This document shows, one piece after another, positions 49,898 through 58,413 of a stretch of 64,000 nt of DNA. The position numbers were made by a program, and so were the translations under genes. How positions within the stretch are numbered: position 1 is the first letter of the stretch; each line of letters begins with the position of its first letter. This DNA is from Paraburkholderia flava (GTDB taxonomy: Bacteria > Pseudomonadota > Gammaproteobacteria > Burkholderiales > Burkholderiaceae). The stretch spans positions 620,001 through 684,000 of the forward strand of contig NZ_SMRO01000001.1 of assembly GCF_004359985.1 (NCBI RefSeq). The letters run 5' to 3'. The notes below the pieces were generated by a model. That model was not told where the DNA came from. It made no database searches and was given only the letters and a program-made list of their open reading frames with translations.

Positions 49898-49898
49898 C
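49878..49898 (+). repeat. dnaE2 tail repeat, copy 1 (in gene)
   Basis: TCAGCCGGAATTTT-C-ATTAGC at the 3' end of dnaE2, including the stop codon. It matches 52053-52073 with one mismatch. Codon-level comparison of the surrounding codons (PTVSRNFH-stop against LTLSRNFY-stop) shows synonymous and conservative changes, so the two are homologous tails. Confidence 0.65.
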
Positions 49899-50121
49899 GG
49901 GAAATCAGCATCCGCTCTCGGATCGCCAGATAACCGCGCAGTTAATCGCTCGCGACCTCGACAGTCCATTCCCGCAACGGGACTATGACGTTTCAGGGCA
50001 TCGTCGCTTTCAAAAACACAACTTCATGCATGTAACAAATTATGGGTACTCCCAAAGAGACTTCGATGCGTTAATCGATACTGAATCGCCAAACATAACG
50101 ACGCCACACACAAAGGGAAAT

Positions 50122-51834
50122 ATGAAAGGCAAAAGGAAGACTTTCGGTTTCGGTACTGTTGTCGCATCGTCGCTGATAGTAAGTCTGTTGGCCCTGTCCG
50201 GATGCAACAAGACCAGCCCGACAGATGCAACCAACGCAGCGGCATCCGCTGCCTCCGCCGCTTCCGCCCCGCAACCGGCCTCGGCCGCAAGCCCTTATAC
50301 GCCGCCGACGGCGGATCAGCTCGAGCAGATGGTCGCACCGATCGCGCTGTTCCCCGACAAGCTGGTTGCTCAGGTGCTTGCCGGTTCGACCTACCCGGAC
50401 CAGATCACCGCAGCTAACCAATGGCTTGCACAAAATCCGTCGCTGAAAGGAGATGCTCTGCAGAACGCGGCGAACCAGCAGCCGTGGGACCCGAGCGTGA
50501 AATCGCTGACCGCGTTCCCTGCCGTACTGAGCCAGATGGCGGGCAATATCCAGTGGACGACCGCGCTCGGCGAAGCCTACGTGAACGACCCGAACGACGT
50601 GATGAATGCGATCCAGGTCATGCGTCAACGGGCGCAGCAAAACGGCAACCTGAAGACATCGAAGCAGATGGCGGTTTCGACGGTTGCGCGCGCGACTCCG
50701 GCACCGCAGGTGTACACGAACGAAGGCGACGAGCCACCTGTGTACGCAGGGCCCGCCGTCATCGCTCCACCGCCGCAGACCATCGTGATCGAGCCGACCC
50801 AGCCGGATGTCGTCTACGTGCCGGCCTACAACCCGGCCGTCGTGTACGGCGCGCCGGTTCCGGTCTATCCCGGCTACGCTTACAGCGCGCCTGCTTACTC
50901 GACCGGCGAGATCGTTACAGCGGGCGTGATCTCGTTCGGCATCGGCATCATCGTCGGCTCCGCGATCAGCCATCACCACGACTGGGGATGGCACTCGTGG
51001 GGGATGAACTGGGGCGGTGGTGGTAACGGTTATGGCAACGGCGGTGGCGGTGGATGGCATCGCCCGGCGGTGGTCTATAACAACACGACTTACGTGTCGA
51101 AGTCGACGACGGTCGTGAATCACATCACTAACGTCACCAACATCAACAACACGCACGTCACAAACAACTACGGTTCGACGAACAGCAACTTCGTGCGCAA
51201 TAACACGGAGAACAACAATCAGGCGCGCCCGAACTTCGGCCCGGCGCAGACGAACGCGGCCCATGTGCAAGAGCAGGCACATCCCGGTGCTCCGATGTCG
51301 GTGCCGCATTTCACGCAGAACGACATGCGCCAGGGCGCGCGTCCGGCGCCTGCGCCCGCGCTGGAGGGTCAGCGCTCAGGAGATCTGCCTCGCCCCGGTG
51401 TGTCACGCGAAAATTTAGTCGAGGGACAACACCCTGCCATTGGCGCACCGTCGCCCGAACGCAATGAGCAGGTGCATCAGGAGCAAGCTGCGCGTGAAGC
51501 GCAAATGCACGCTGCGCAGCAACCGCAAGGCGAAAACGCGGCAATCGCCCAACAACGGCAAGAGCAGCAGAGGCAGGAACAACAGCGGCAGGAGCAGCAG
51601 ACGCAAGAGCAGCAAAGGCAGCAGCAACAGAGACAGCAGCAGGCTGCTGCTGAACAGCACTCCGAAGCACAGCAACACGCGGCACAGATGAACCAGGCTC
51701 GCGAAGCGCAACATACTCAGGAAGCACAGCATGCCCAGGAGCCGCCTCGCCCGAATGTGCAGCCGCATCCTCAACCGCGGCCTCAACCGCAGCACGAGCA
51801 TAGCAACGGCAATCGCGATGAGCATCCTCGCTAG
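50122..51834 (+). CDS. DUF3300-family lipoprotein with Gln-rich tail
   Basis: 570 aa with AGGGA 5-6 nt before the ATG. A lipobox LLALSGC (Cys near residue 31) marks it as an outer-membrane lipoprotein. The DUF3300 core follows: PPTADQLEQMVAPIALFPDKLVAQVLAGSTYPDQI (about 63-97, in part) and QTIVIEPTQPDVVYVPAYNPAVVYG (about 220). A hydrophobic Gly/Ile segment (about 276-296) precedes an HHHDWGWHSWGMNWGG and a Gly-rich stretch, then Asn/Thr-rich and Gln-rich repeats (QEQQRQEQQ-type, about residues 475-515). Function unknown. It lies between the two dnaE2-tail copies and probably came in with the recombined segment. Confidence 0.85.
   Translation: MKGKRKTFGFGTVVASSLIVSLLALSGCNKTSPTDATNAAASAASAASAPQPASAASPYTPPTADQLEQMVAPIALFPDKLVAQVLAGSTYPDQITAANQWLAQNPSLKGDALQNAANQQPWDPSVKSLTAFPAVLSQMAGNIQWTTALGEAYVNDPNDVMNAIQVMRQRAQQNGNLKTSKQMAVSTVARATPAPQVYTNEGDEPPVYAGPAVIAPPPQTIVIEPTQPDVVYVPAYNPAVVYGAPVPVYPGYAYSAPAYSTGEIVTAGVISFGIGIIVGSAISHHHDWGWHSWGMNWGGGGNGYGNGGGGGWHRPAVVYNNTTYVSKSTTVVNHITNVTNINNTHVTNNYGSTNSNFVRNNTENNNQARPNFGPAQTNAAHVQEQAHPGAPMSVPHFTQNDMRQGARPAPAPALEGQRSGDLPRPGVSRENLVEGQHPAIGAPSPERNEQVHQEQAAREAQMHAAQQPQGENAAIAQQRQEQQRQEQQRQEQQTQEQQRQQQQRQQQAAAEQHSEAQQHAAQMNQAREAQHTQEAQHAQEPPRPNVQPHPQPRPQPQHEHSNGNRDEHPR
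51540..51640 (+). repeat. Low-complexity Gln-coding repeat
   Basis: A short imperfect tandem repeat of CAG/CAA/CGG codons (QRQEQ units, about 15 nt each) inside the DUF3300 gene. Such tracts can slip during replication and vary in length between strains. Protein-level effect: a disordered, hydrophilic tail. Confidence 0.55.
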
Positions 51835-51888
51835 TATCGACGGCCGGAGCGACCGCTTGAATCCGCGGTGAATGCTGGATTGATGTCG

Positions 51889-51920
51889 CGAGAAACGCGT
51901 GCTTTCGCACGCGTTTCTCG
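51889..51920 (+). terminator. Terminator hairpin of the DUF3300 gene
   Basis: A perfect 14-bp stem, CGAGAAACGCGTGC (51889-51902) and GCACGCGTTTCTCG (51907-51920), closes on a TTTC loop, 54 nt past the stop. The A/T-rich base of the arms resembles other terminators in this genome type. Strong terminator candidate. Confidence 0.75.
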
Positions 51921-52045
51921 GGGCACATAGTATCGATTGCGCCCACGAACCTCTGCCATCACGGTGGGTTTCCATTCACCGCACGCAACTCGCGTGGGAT
52001 GCGCGACGCTTCGTCAGTCCGTCGCGTCTGCGTGAGGCTTGACGA

Positions 52046-52072
52046 CTGACGCTCAGCCGGAATTTTTATTAG
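52046..52072 (+). pseudogene. Fossil 3' tail of a second dnaE2 copy
   Basis: Codons CTG ACG CTC AGC CGG AAT TTT TAT TAG read LTLSRNFY-stop and align in frame with the last codons of dnaE2 (PTVSRNFH-stop). An in-frame stop just upstream (52040-52042) shows that no longer gene survives. The 21-nt core at 52053-52073 is 20/21 identical to 49878-49898. It is best read as the displaced end of the original dnaE2. Confidence 0.55.
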
Positions 52073-52115
52073 CCTCGCGTATGGCGCATGCCATATACGT
52101 CACGCGTGTCATGAA

Positions 52116-52421
52116 TCACGAATCGAACGGCTCGATCTCGAGAATCCCAGCGACGCGTTGCAGAATCCCCTCACGCCGCCACGCGATGTATTTCGCGTAG
52201 CAGGTCTGCTGCGGCGGGAAATGCGTGGGCAGCCGATGCCACTTCTCGCGATGCAGATGCACCCAGAGAATCGCATCGAGCAGCGGCCGGGCATCGCGAC
52301 GCGGACGGCCACGCGACACCACGGGTTCCGGTGTGACGAAGAGATGTTTGACGCGCGTCCAGTCCGCGTCCGACAAGGGGATTTCAATCACGGCACTTAT
52401 GGGAGCTGATGGAGAATTCAA
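52116..52421 (-). mobile_element. IS5-type transposase N-terminal (DUF4096) ORF, probable IS remnant
   Basis: 101 aa. IEIPLSDADWTRVKHLFVTPE followed by RGRPRRDARPLLDAILWVHL matches the DUF4096/IS5-family N-terminal region, which in two-frame elements is followed by a DDE catalytic frame. No such frame follows: the next 280 bp toward 51.8 kb hold a terminator and no ORF. Inverted repeats were not found. It is likely a truncated element or a domesticated small ORF; it sits beside the fossil dnaE2 tail and the end of the polysaccharide operon, a rearranged junction. Confidence 0.6.
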
Positions 52422-52627
52422 CGCTGGCGCATCGCGGAGTGAGGCGGCGATGCGCGCGGGTTACTTGCCGGGGTTAGCCGGCGGGTACCTGGGCAGAGGT
52501 GCGATTCGCTGCGCCGAAGATGAGGGCGGCGAAGACGACGGAGTTGCTCATCATGTAGCACGGGTTAATGTTAGTGGGCAAATAAAAAGGTTATTCAGAA
52601 CACGAAGACAATGCATAGCGGGACTGG

Positions 52628-53059
52628 TTACGGCGCGTTACACAAGCGCTCGTCACTTCGAACAATGCGTGCAGGAACTCCCACTGCGGTCGCCCCGGCG
52701 GGGATATCGAACATGACCACCGCGTTTGCGCCCACTCTTGCACCTCGACCAATAGTGACGGGACCCAAGATGCATGCTCCCGCGCCGATCAGCACATCGT
52801 CTTCGATCACTGGAGCACCAGGACGCCCTCGCCCCCCGATCACAACATTCGGAGCAATCGTAATGTTGCTTCCCAGTACCGCCTGTTTGTGCACGACGAT
52901 GCCAAGCCCTTGATATCCGAACGTCACATTTCTCCCTACCTGTACCGACGGAGGAAGCGAAACCGAGAACAGAGTCCGGTTCACTACCTTGAGCAACCAA
53001 GGGAGAAATGGCACGTTGAAGCGATATAGCAGATTCGAAATTCGATAAACAAAAATCAT
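52628..53059 (-). CDS. Serine acetyltransferase-like left-handed beta-helix acetyltransferase
   Basis: 143 aa from the ATG with GGAG 6-7 nt upstream. Hexapeptide repeats run from NVTFGYQGLGIVVHKQAVLGSNITIAPNVVIGG to VLIGAGACILGPVTIGRGARVGANAVV (about 50-125, in part), the left-handed beta-helix of O-acetyltransferases. It ends AGATAVGVPARIV, typical of CysE/LbetaH proteins. As last gene of the exopolysaccharide series it more likely acetylates a sugar than serine. A frame extension to 53152 lacks a ribosome site. Confidence 0.85.
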   Translation of the reverse strand: MIFVYRISNLLYRFNVPFLPWLLKVVNRTLFSVSLPPSVQVGRNVTFGYQGLGIVVHKQAVLGSNITIAPNVVIGGRGRPGAPVIEDDVLIGAGACILGPVTIGRGARVGANAVVMFDIPAGATAVGVPARIVRSDERLCNAP

Positions 53060-53188
53060 ATTCACTCCAATACCCGTACGCCAAGCATTCTCGAATCGAA
53101 ATCGCGCGCGCCGGTCCCGGTCGGGGATATACAGGCGACGGGCTACGTGCAAGACATACAGGTGTATCGCGCGATTCGCCTGTCTAAA

Positions 53189-53953
53189 CTATTTTCCCCG
53201 TCCACCTGTACTCCAATGAAAGACCGACGCGATGTGTGCCTGCAGCAGCATCAAGGCAAACTTGTTATTCGTCACGAAATAGCGTCTCCACATCCGTCGA
53301 GGCTCCTGCATTACGCGGTAGGCCCATTCGAGACCACTGCGCTGCATCCATCGCGGCGCACGCCGCACTTTCCCCGCAACGACGTCAAACGTTCCACCCA
53401 CACCCATCACGAAATCAACACCGAGGCTATCTTTCCAACGATTGATGAAATTCTCTTTTTTCGGCGACGTGATCGCTACAAACAGCAGTCGCGCACCCGA
53501 GCGACGAACCGCGTCGACGACCGATTCCTCATGCTCCCAGAAGTATCCGTGATGATGACCCGCGATCTGGAGCGCAGGATATCTGGCGGCAATGACGGAT
53601 GCGGCACGCGATACGACATCTTCCGTCGCACCCAGCATGAAGATCGGAAATCTGCGTGCCTCGGCCATATCCAGCAATCGGTCGAAGAGGTCGATGCCCG
53701 CCACCCGTTCTGCAACCGGTATGCCCATCAAACGCGCACCCAACACGACCCCCATCCCATCGATATTCACGATGTCGCAAGCACGCACCGAGCCGGCCAG
53801 TTCTATATCGTTTTGCATCTGCACGAGCTTCGCCACGTTCACGACAACGTGTTGCGTGAACTGCCTGGCAGCGATTCGCGCTTCGATCAGATCGACCGTT
53901 TCCTGCATCGATGCCACATCCATCGGGCACCCGAACATCTCAATGCGTTTCAT
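53189..53953 (-). CDS. WecG/TagA/CpsF-family glycosyltransferase (GT26)
   Basis: 254 aa with family hallmarks. VVVNVAKLVQMQND and CDIVNIDGMGVVLGARLMG (about 36-78) hold the catalytic Asp region. RFPIFMLGATEDVVSRAASVI, GYFWEHEESVVDAVRRSGARLLFVAITSPKKENFI (about 136-170, in part) and GVDFVMGVGGTFDVVAGKVRRAP complete it. Relatives transfer ManNAcA or ManNAc to lipid-linked GlcNAc. With wecB and wecC in the same operon, a UDP-ManNAcA donor is likely. The gap to the preceding gene is 24 bp. Confidence 0.9.
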   Translation of the reverse strand: MKRIEMFGCPMDVASMQETVDLIEARIAARQFTQHVVVNVAKLVQMQNDIELAGSVRACDIVNIDGMGVVLGARLMGIPVAERVAGIDLFDRLLDMAEARRFPIFMLGATEDVVSRAASVIAARYPALQIAGHHHGYFWEHEESVVDAVRRSGARLLFVAITSPKKENFINRWKDSLGVDFVMGVGGTFDVVAGKVRRAPRWMQRSGLEWAYRVMQEPRRMWRRYFVTNNKFALMLLQAHIASVFHWSTGGRGK

Positions 53954-53977
53954 GATCTTTTCCGTATGAGGAAGCGC

Positions 53978-55159
53978 TCAGTTGTCTGCCCTCGTTCCAA
54001 CGCGGTTCGTATACACACCGATAGCGTAGAAAGCCCACGCCTGTGTCCATCGCAGGTAGTTGATACGATTCGCGAAAAGGGAATGCCGTTGATACATGAA
54101 ACGCTGCTTTCCAGGCATATAAAGCGTTTCAATGGCTCGCTGCAAAACCTGCCGCGCCAGTTGTCGGTCCTCTTCTTCATCAGCGACCGTCAGCAACGTG
54201 ATCAGCGCTTGCGCAACTGAATGTGTGTCGAGGGGCCAAGTCCTGTTGTTGTAGTACTTGACGGTGCCGTCGGGCAGAAAAAATTCCCGGCGATAGTACG
54301 CAAGCCCGCGATTGATCGCGGACTCGAACTGTGCGGTTTCCTGGGCAGCTTGCACGAAGCTAAGCGCCTCGAGGTTGTAGCCGGTGTGAAACCCGTCGAC
54401 GAATGCGTGATGAGCACGCAGGCCATAAAACCATGAGCCATCAGCGCGCTGCATCGACACAGACTGACTCGCTGCCGTCAACGCACGCCGCCGCATACGC
54501 GTGTCGCCGGTATGCCGAGCCGTCTCCGATACCAGCGCCGCAGTCCATAAACTTGCGTTGTGGACAAATGCGGTCTCACCCGGAATATAGGCGTAGTAAC
54601 CGGCCGTTTCATCGCCGAGATAAAGGCTGTCGAGAAACAATCCTGCATCAACTGCGGCATCGGTAAAGCGTAGATCATTCGTTGCCCGCCCCAAGGCGTG
54701 GAGCGCACGTGCCACGTAGCAGGTAGTGATCGCATTCGGCGTTCCCTTCGGTACAAAGAACGCGCGTGCGGCCCAGTCAAAGTGATAGCCCCATGCGCTA
54801 TATCGCCAAACCGCGCGATCCGTGCGCTGCTCGAGCAACCACTCTCCGAGCTCTTCGGCCTCCTTCAAACTCATGCCATCCCGCGTCCTCTGCTCGCGCT
54901 GGAGCAAACCGAGAATGATCAGCGCGATACCTTTTGGATTTCTCTGCCGTGGTACGCCGATGAGACCGCGCAAGTTGATCGGACTGCGTTTGTGCAGTTG
55001 CAACCACGCAATGCTTGCAACCGGTAGCCGGCCTAAACCGGAGTATCGGAACAAGCCGCTGTTCAGTCCGTCAAACGGATCGTAGCCCGCATAGTCCGAT
55101 TCCCGGCATTGCGCGATCAGCGCTTCGAGGATATCGACAGGATCGATGGAACCGTTCAT
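53978..55159 (-). CDS. Polysaccharide-biosynthesis (alpha/alpha)6-barrel-like protein (VpsJ-like)
   Basis: 393 aa from the ATG 4 nt after the lyase stop. The sequence is helical with repeated aromatic motifs: DYAGYDPFDGLNSGLFRYSG near the N-terminus, WGYHFDWAARAFFVPKGTPN, TTCYVARALHALGRATND and DGFHTGYNLEALSFVQAAQE. The pattern of inner and outer helices fits an (alpha/alpha)6 toroid like GH88/GH105-type or epimerase-like proteins in exopolysaccharide clusters. No membrane segment or signal peptide. Its exact activity (lyase, hydrolase or epimerase) cannot be told. Confidence 0.7.
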   Translation of the reverse strand: MNGSIDPVDILEALIAQCRESDYAGYDPFDGLNSGLFRYSGLGRLPVASIAWLQLHKRSPINLRGLIGVPRQRNPKGIALIILGLLQREQRTRDGMSLKEAEELGEWLLEQRTDRAVWRYSAWGYHFDWAARAFFVPKGTPNAITTCYVARALHALGRATNDLRFTDAAVDAGLFLDSLYLGDETAGYYAYIPGETAFVHNASLWTAALVSETARHTGDTRMRRRALTAASQSVSMQRADGSWFYGLRAHHAFVDGFHTGYNLEALSFVQAAQETAQFESAINRGLAYYRREFFLPDGTVKYYNNRTWPLDTHSVAQALITLLTVADEEEDRQLARQVLQRAIETLYMPGKQRFMYQRHSLFANRINYLRWTQAWAFYAIGVYTNRVGTRADN

Positions 55160-55163
55160 CAGT

Positions 55164-55967
55164 TCACTCTCTACGTTCCAGAACGGAAATCGGCCCATAA
55201 AACAGGGTTATCTGATCCACATCCGATGCGGACTGCTGCCAGCCGGGTTTATAGACGCCGAACTTCAGGTACGCCCTCTGGTCATCCGGATAGGCGTTCG
55301 GCATCCCGTGAGAATCGAAGACCTTTACGCCATCTTTCAGCAACTGCGTCACCGCCTGGCTCCCCTCCGCATCTGGCGTGTACAGCAATGTCCAGTGGAT
55401 CCACCTGCCCACATCCCCCGACGCGCAACAAATGCGCGCACCGCGTCCGTGTACGGTGTTCGTGCCGCCACGCTCCGACACCGTGTAGTCCGATCCCATC
55501 AGCGTCAACATAAAGGGCGGAGAACCACCGCTCGACGCACTCTGATGTATCTGCGTGATGATCGCCATCTGCTGCCCATCGAAACTGAAGCCGCTGGGAA
55601 GCAGCGTGCTCCATCGAATCAGATAGTGATGTCCGGACTTGAGGCGCACGTCAGGCGGAAGTGAAAATTCCGCACGGGGCAAACCATTGATAATTTTCGA
55701 AAAATTTTCACTCCGCTCGATATGGACTCGTACCACCTTGCGGTCGTGAGTCAACGGGTCGTCAACCAGCGCAATGTTGGACTGTCTGGACGATTGAATT
55801 CCAGCATCGCTACCTAAGCCGTCCTTCCATGCCGTTTCATAAACCTTATGGAACATATCGATATCGCCAGCCATGCTGGCTTGCTCTGCATGAACAGTCG
55901 TGCAGAGCAGCACCGCGAACAACGCGACGGTATACCGCTGAAATCTGAAACGAGCTACGCCCGTCAT
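55164..55967 (-). CDS. Secreted polysaccharide lyase (heparin-lyase-like family)
   Basis: 267 aa with a signal peptide (VALFAVLLCTTVHAEQ, cleavage near residue 28). The jelly-roll body includes KVVRVHIERSENFSKIING, PRAEFSLPPDVRLKSGHHYLIRWSTLLP and MAIITQIHQSASSGGSPPF, matching the Polysacc_lyase group of alginate/heparin-lyase-like enzymes. In an exopolysaccharide operon it may trim the polymer or remove misplaced chains in the periplasm. Its ATG overlaps the GT4 stop by 4 nt (55964-55967). Catalytic residues were not pinned down. Confidence 0.8.
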   Translation of the reverse strand: MTGVARFRFQRYTVALFAVLLCTTVHAEQASMAGDIDMFHKVYETAWKDGLGSDAGIQSSRQSNIALVDDPLTHDRKVVRVHIERSENFSKIINGLPRAEFSLPPDVRLKSGHHYLIRWSTLLPSGFSFDGQQMAIITQIHQSASSGGSPPFMLTLMGSDYTVSERGGTNTVHGRGARICCASGDVGRWIHWTLLYTPDAEGSQAVTQLLKDGVKVFDSHGMPNAYPDDQRAYLKFGVYKPGWQQSASDVDQITLFYGPISVLERRE

Positions 55968-57103
55968 TGTCGACTCCTCTCAATCACCCGGTAACACTCG
56001 ACGTACTGCAGAACGATGGTTTCAGTCGAATACTTCAGCCGCGCCCGTTGCTGCGCGGCTGCACCCATGCTGGCAGCACGCGGCGGATCTTCGACGAGTC
56101 CGCGAATACGGTTAGCCAGTGCCTCCGCGTCGCCTGGTTCGATCAGGTGACCGGTCACGCCTTCTTCAACCAGATCGAGAAAACCACCGAGCCTTGTTCC
56201 AATCACAGGGGTTCCGCAGAACATTGCTTCGAGTGCCGAAATTCCAAAGGACTCGAACCTGCTCGGCATACAGAACAAACGTGCATTACGGTAGAACGCC
56301 AGCTTCGCATCGCCATCCAGCCAGCCCATGAAGGCGACACGGTCGTCTACTTCGCGCTCTGCGGCCATGCGCATCCACACTCTGGTCTCTCCTGCCCCAG
56401 CGAGTCGCAAATGAACGGGACACCCCTGGCGTTTAAGCAACGCCAGCGACTCCATTAGCAGATGAACGCCTTTCTCGACAGAGAAGCGACCAGCAAAGGC
56501 GACGTAAGGCGAATCGGACGATTCCATTTGGGAGAATGAACCCGTCGACCCAGCGTATTCAGCAAGACGCGCCATGTTGCCGATTACATAGATGCGTGGG
56601 GTAGTTCCGGCATAGCGTCGCAGCACTTCGGCTGTTGCGGAAGAAACACCGATTGCCGCATTGGCATTGCCAATAAACCACGAGACCAATCGCCGTATCG
56701 TGTCGCCTCCGCCTCCGACAAACTGTCCAAAATTGCCGGAATGCAGATGGAAAATCGTCTTCTTCCCAACAACTTTCGCAAGAGAGAACAACAAGACCTT
56801 TCGATAAAAGGAGCCTTTCTCCGACACATGAAAATGAACGATATCAACCTGTCTCAGCGCAGCAACAAAGCGCGGAACATCCTGTAGAAAGAACTGCAGT
56901 AGATCGCTCGCCCGATGAAAGCCATGCGTCTCGAAGAACGAAACAAAAACATTCTCTGATGCAAAGCGACTTCTCTGCATCGCCAGTTCTTCGAGCACCG
57001 ACGCAATGCCTCCCCGTTGTTTCCAGCCGGGACCCACGTGAAGCACACGGATACCGTGCGCGGGTAGCTTATCTCCCGGCAGATCGTCCTGACGCATCGT
57101 CAT
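55964..57103 (-). CDS. Glycosyltransferase family 4
   Basis: 379 aa. The start is set at 57103, where ATGA overlaps the end of the polymerase gene; the frame stays open upstream but only across that gene. IRVLHVGPGWKQRGGIASVLEEL begins the N-terminal Rossmann half (about 17-39). FAGRFSVEKGVHLLMESLALL (about 200-220) and FCMPSRFESFGISALEAMFCGTPVIGTRLGG (about 282-312, in part) give the nucleotide-sugar-binding C-terminal half with the EX7E motif. It adds one sugar to the lipid-linked repeat unit on the cytoplasmic side. Donor and acceptor unknown. Confidence 0.9.
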   Translation of the reverse strand: MTMRQDDLPGDKLPAHGIRVLHVGPGWKQRGGIASVLEELAMQRSRFASENVFVSFFETHGFHRASDLLQFFLQDVPRFVAALRQVDIVHFHVSEKGSFYRKVLLFSLAKVVGKKTIFHLHSGNFGQFVGGGGDTIRRLVSWFIGNANAAIGVSSATAEVLRRYAGTTPRIYVIGNMARLAEYAGSTGSFSQMESSDSPYVAFAGRFSVEKGVHLLMESLALLKRQGCPVHLRLAGAGETRVWMRMAAEREVDDRVAFMGWLDGDAKLAFYRNARLFCMPSRFESFGISALEAMFCGTPVIGTRLGGFLDLVEEGVTGHLIEPGDAEALANRIRGLVEDPPRAASMGAAAQQRARLKYSTETIVLQYVECYRVIERSRQ

Positions 57104-58413
57104 GCTGCATCTCCGATAAAGCGTCGATTCGGTTTGACGGAACGTGCCAGGAGAACCGCGATTATCGCCAGATAAGGACCAATGACCGCAGAGCCGAGCA
57201 CGTGTCCCGCAGTGGCCGCTACCGCCATCAGAACGCAAAAAAACAGTGTGCCGAAACGCAGAACCGGGTTGCGGCCTCTTCGATGAACAAACGCGGGAAA
57301 TAATGCAACGAAATACACCACGAAGACAGGCAAACCTAGCACCAGGATCAGATCCGGAATATCAATTTCGACCATGTAACGCACTACCGGATATCCACCA
57401 GTCAGCAGCGAAATGTAGTTCTGTTGCGATAGATCCGCCCAGACATTGGCGAATTTCAGATTTCTCCCGGAGAGCAGGAGCGTCAACAGCTTGTCGGTAC
57501 CGATGCGCCCGCCCTGGTGCTGGAAATAGCGCAGGCTGAGTTCCACCGCTTCGTGAACCTGCTGCACAAGCAGATAGGCAAGGACAGCTGCCGTCATCAG
57601 AACCCCGATCACAGCGCACGCGCGTAATGTCGCCTTCAAGACGTTATAGCGACCAAAGTAGTACGCACACGTCACACCTAGCGCCCCCACCACGGCGCCT
57701 TTCGTTCCGGTCAGCATGGAGGCCAGCAGCATTCCACCGACCAGAAGGATGGACGACAGTCGCCATCCCCGTTGCAATACCTGCAGATATCCGAAGGCGA
57801 GTCCGACGATTACGAGCGCCGCAGCTTCGTTTTGCGCGTAAACGATTCCCTTGTAGCCGGAACGAATATGAGTATCGTCCTGGTAACTACGGAACATGTC
57901 GACTGAAAACGCCGCGCCTGCAACGATCGCGGCTGCGTACACCAGCAACACGAAACACACAATCGATTCCAGTTTTGCCAGGCGACCGTCGCTGAGCTTC
58001 GACATCGCCCCCAGATAAACGAAGAATGAAAATATCTTGAAGATGAAAACGGCTTGTTCGAGACACTCCCGGTCGGACATATCGCCAACCGCGTAGGTAA
58101 TACTGGTGGAAAGAACCGCTAGCAACGCCAGCGCGGACAAACGCAAACCCGACATGCGCATCCTGAATCCCCACAGCATCGCCGCCATCAAACCGGCGAC
58201 CATCGCCCCTCGTATCAGAAGCGAAAATCGCGCATCGTCGCTGTGCATGACGAGGCCGCCTTGCGACGCACGAACAGACAGAAAATCGCCGATCGGCGAC
58301 AACACCAGACCTATTGCCAACAAGCCCCAAATGAACGTCGTCGACAGCGTGGTGGCCTGCCTCGTCACCCTATCTGCAAGTCGGTTCCCGTCGTGCAGCA
58401 CATAGCTACTCAT
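57100..58413 (-). CDS. O-antigen/exopolysaccharide polymerase-like membrane protein (Wzy/O-ligase family)
   Basis: 437 aa with about 10-12 membrane segments and a large periplasmic loop, AKLSDGRLAKLESIVC and VDMFRSYQDDTHIRSGYKGIVYAQNEAAALVIV, that matches the O-antigen ligase/polymerase (Wzy_C/RfaL-like) topology. The conserved GTKGAVVGALGVTCAYY segment follows. It likely polymerises repeat units at the periplasmic face of the inner membrane. Its start overlaps the end of the GT25 gene by 8 nt, and its stop overlaps the start of the GT4 gene. Confidence 0.85.
   Translation of the reverse strand: MSSYVLHDGNRLADRVTRQATTLSTTFIWGLLAIGLVLSPIGDFLSVRASQGGLVMHSDDARFSLLIRGAMVAGLMAAMLWGFRMRMSGLRLSALALLAVLSTSITYAVGDMSDRECLEQAVFIFKIFSFFVYLGAMSKLSDGRLAKLESIVCFVLLVYAAAIVAGAAFSVDMFRSYQDDTHIRSGYKGIVYAQNEAAALVIVGLAFGYLQVLQRGWRLSSILLVGGMLLASMLTGTKGAVVGALGVTCAYYFGRYNVLKATLRACAVIGVLMTAAVLAYLLVQQVHEAVELSLRYFQHQGGRIGTDKLLTLLLSGRNLKFANVWADLSQQNYISLLTGGYPVVRYMVEIDIPDLILVLGLPVFVVYFVALFPAFVHRRGRNPVLRFGTLFFCVLMAVAATAGHVLGSAVIGPYLAIIAVLLARSVKPNRRFIGDAA

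Noticed and set aside
51311..51946. Minus-strand open frames opposite the Gln-rich region
   Set aside because: They arise from the CAG/CAA repeat read in reverse (Leu/Ala-rich) and have no gene features.
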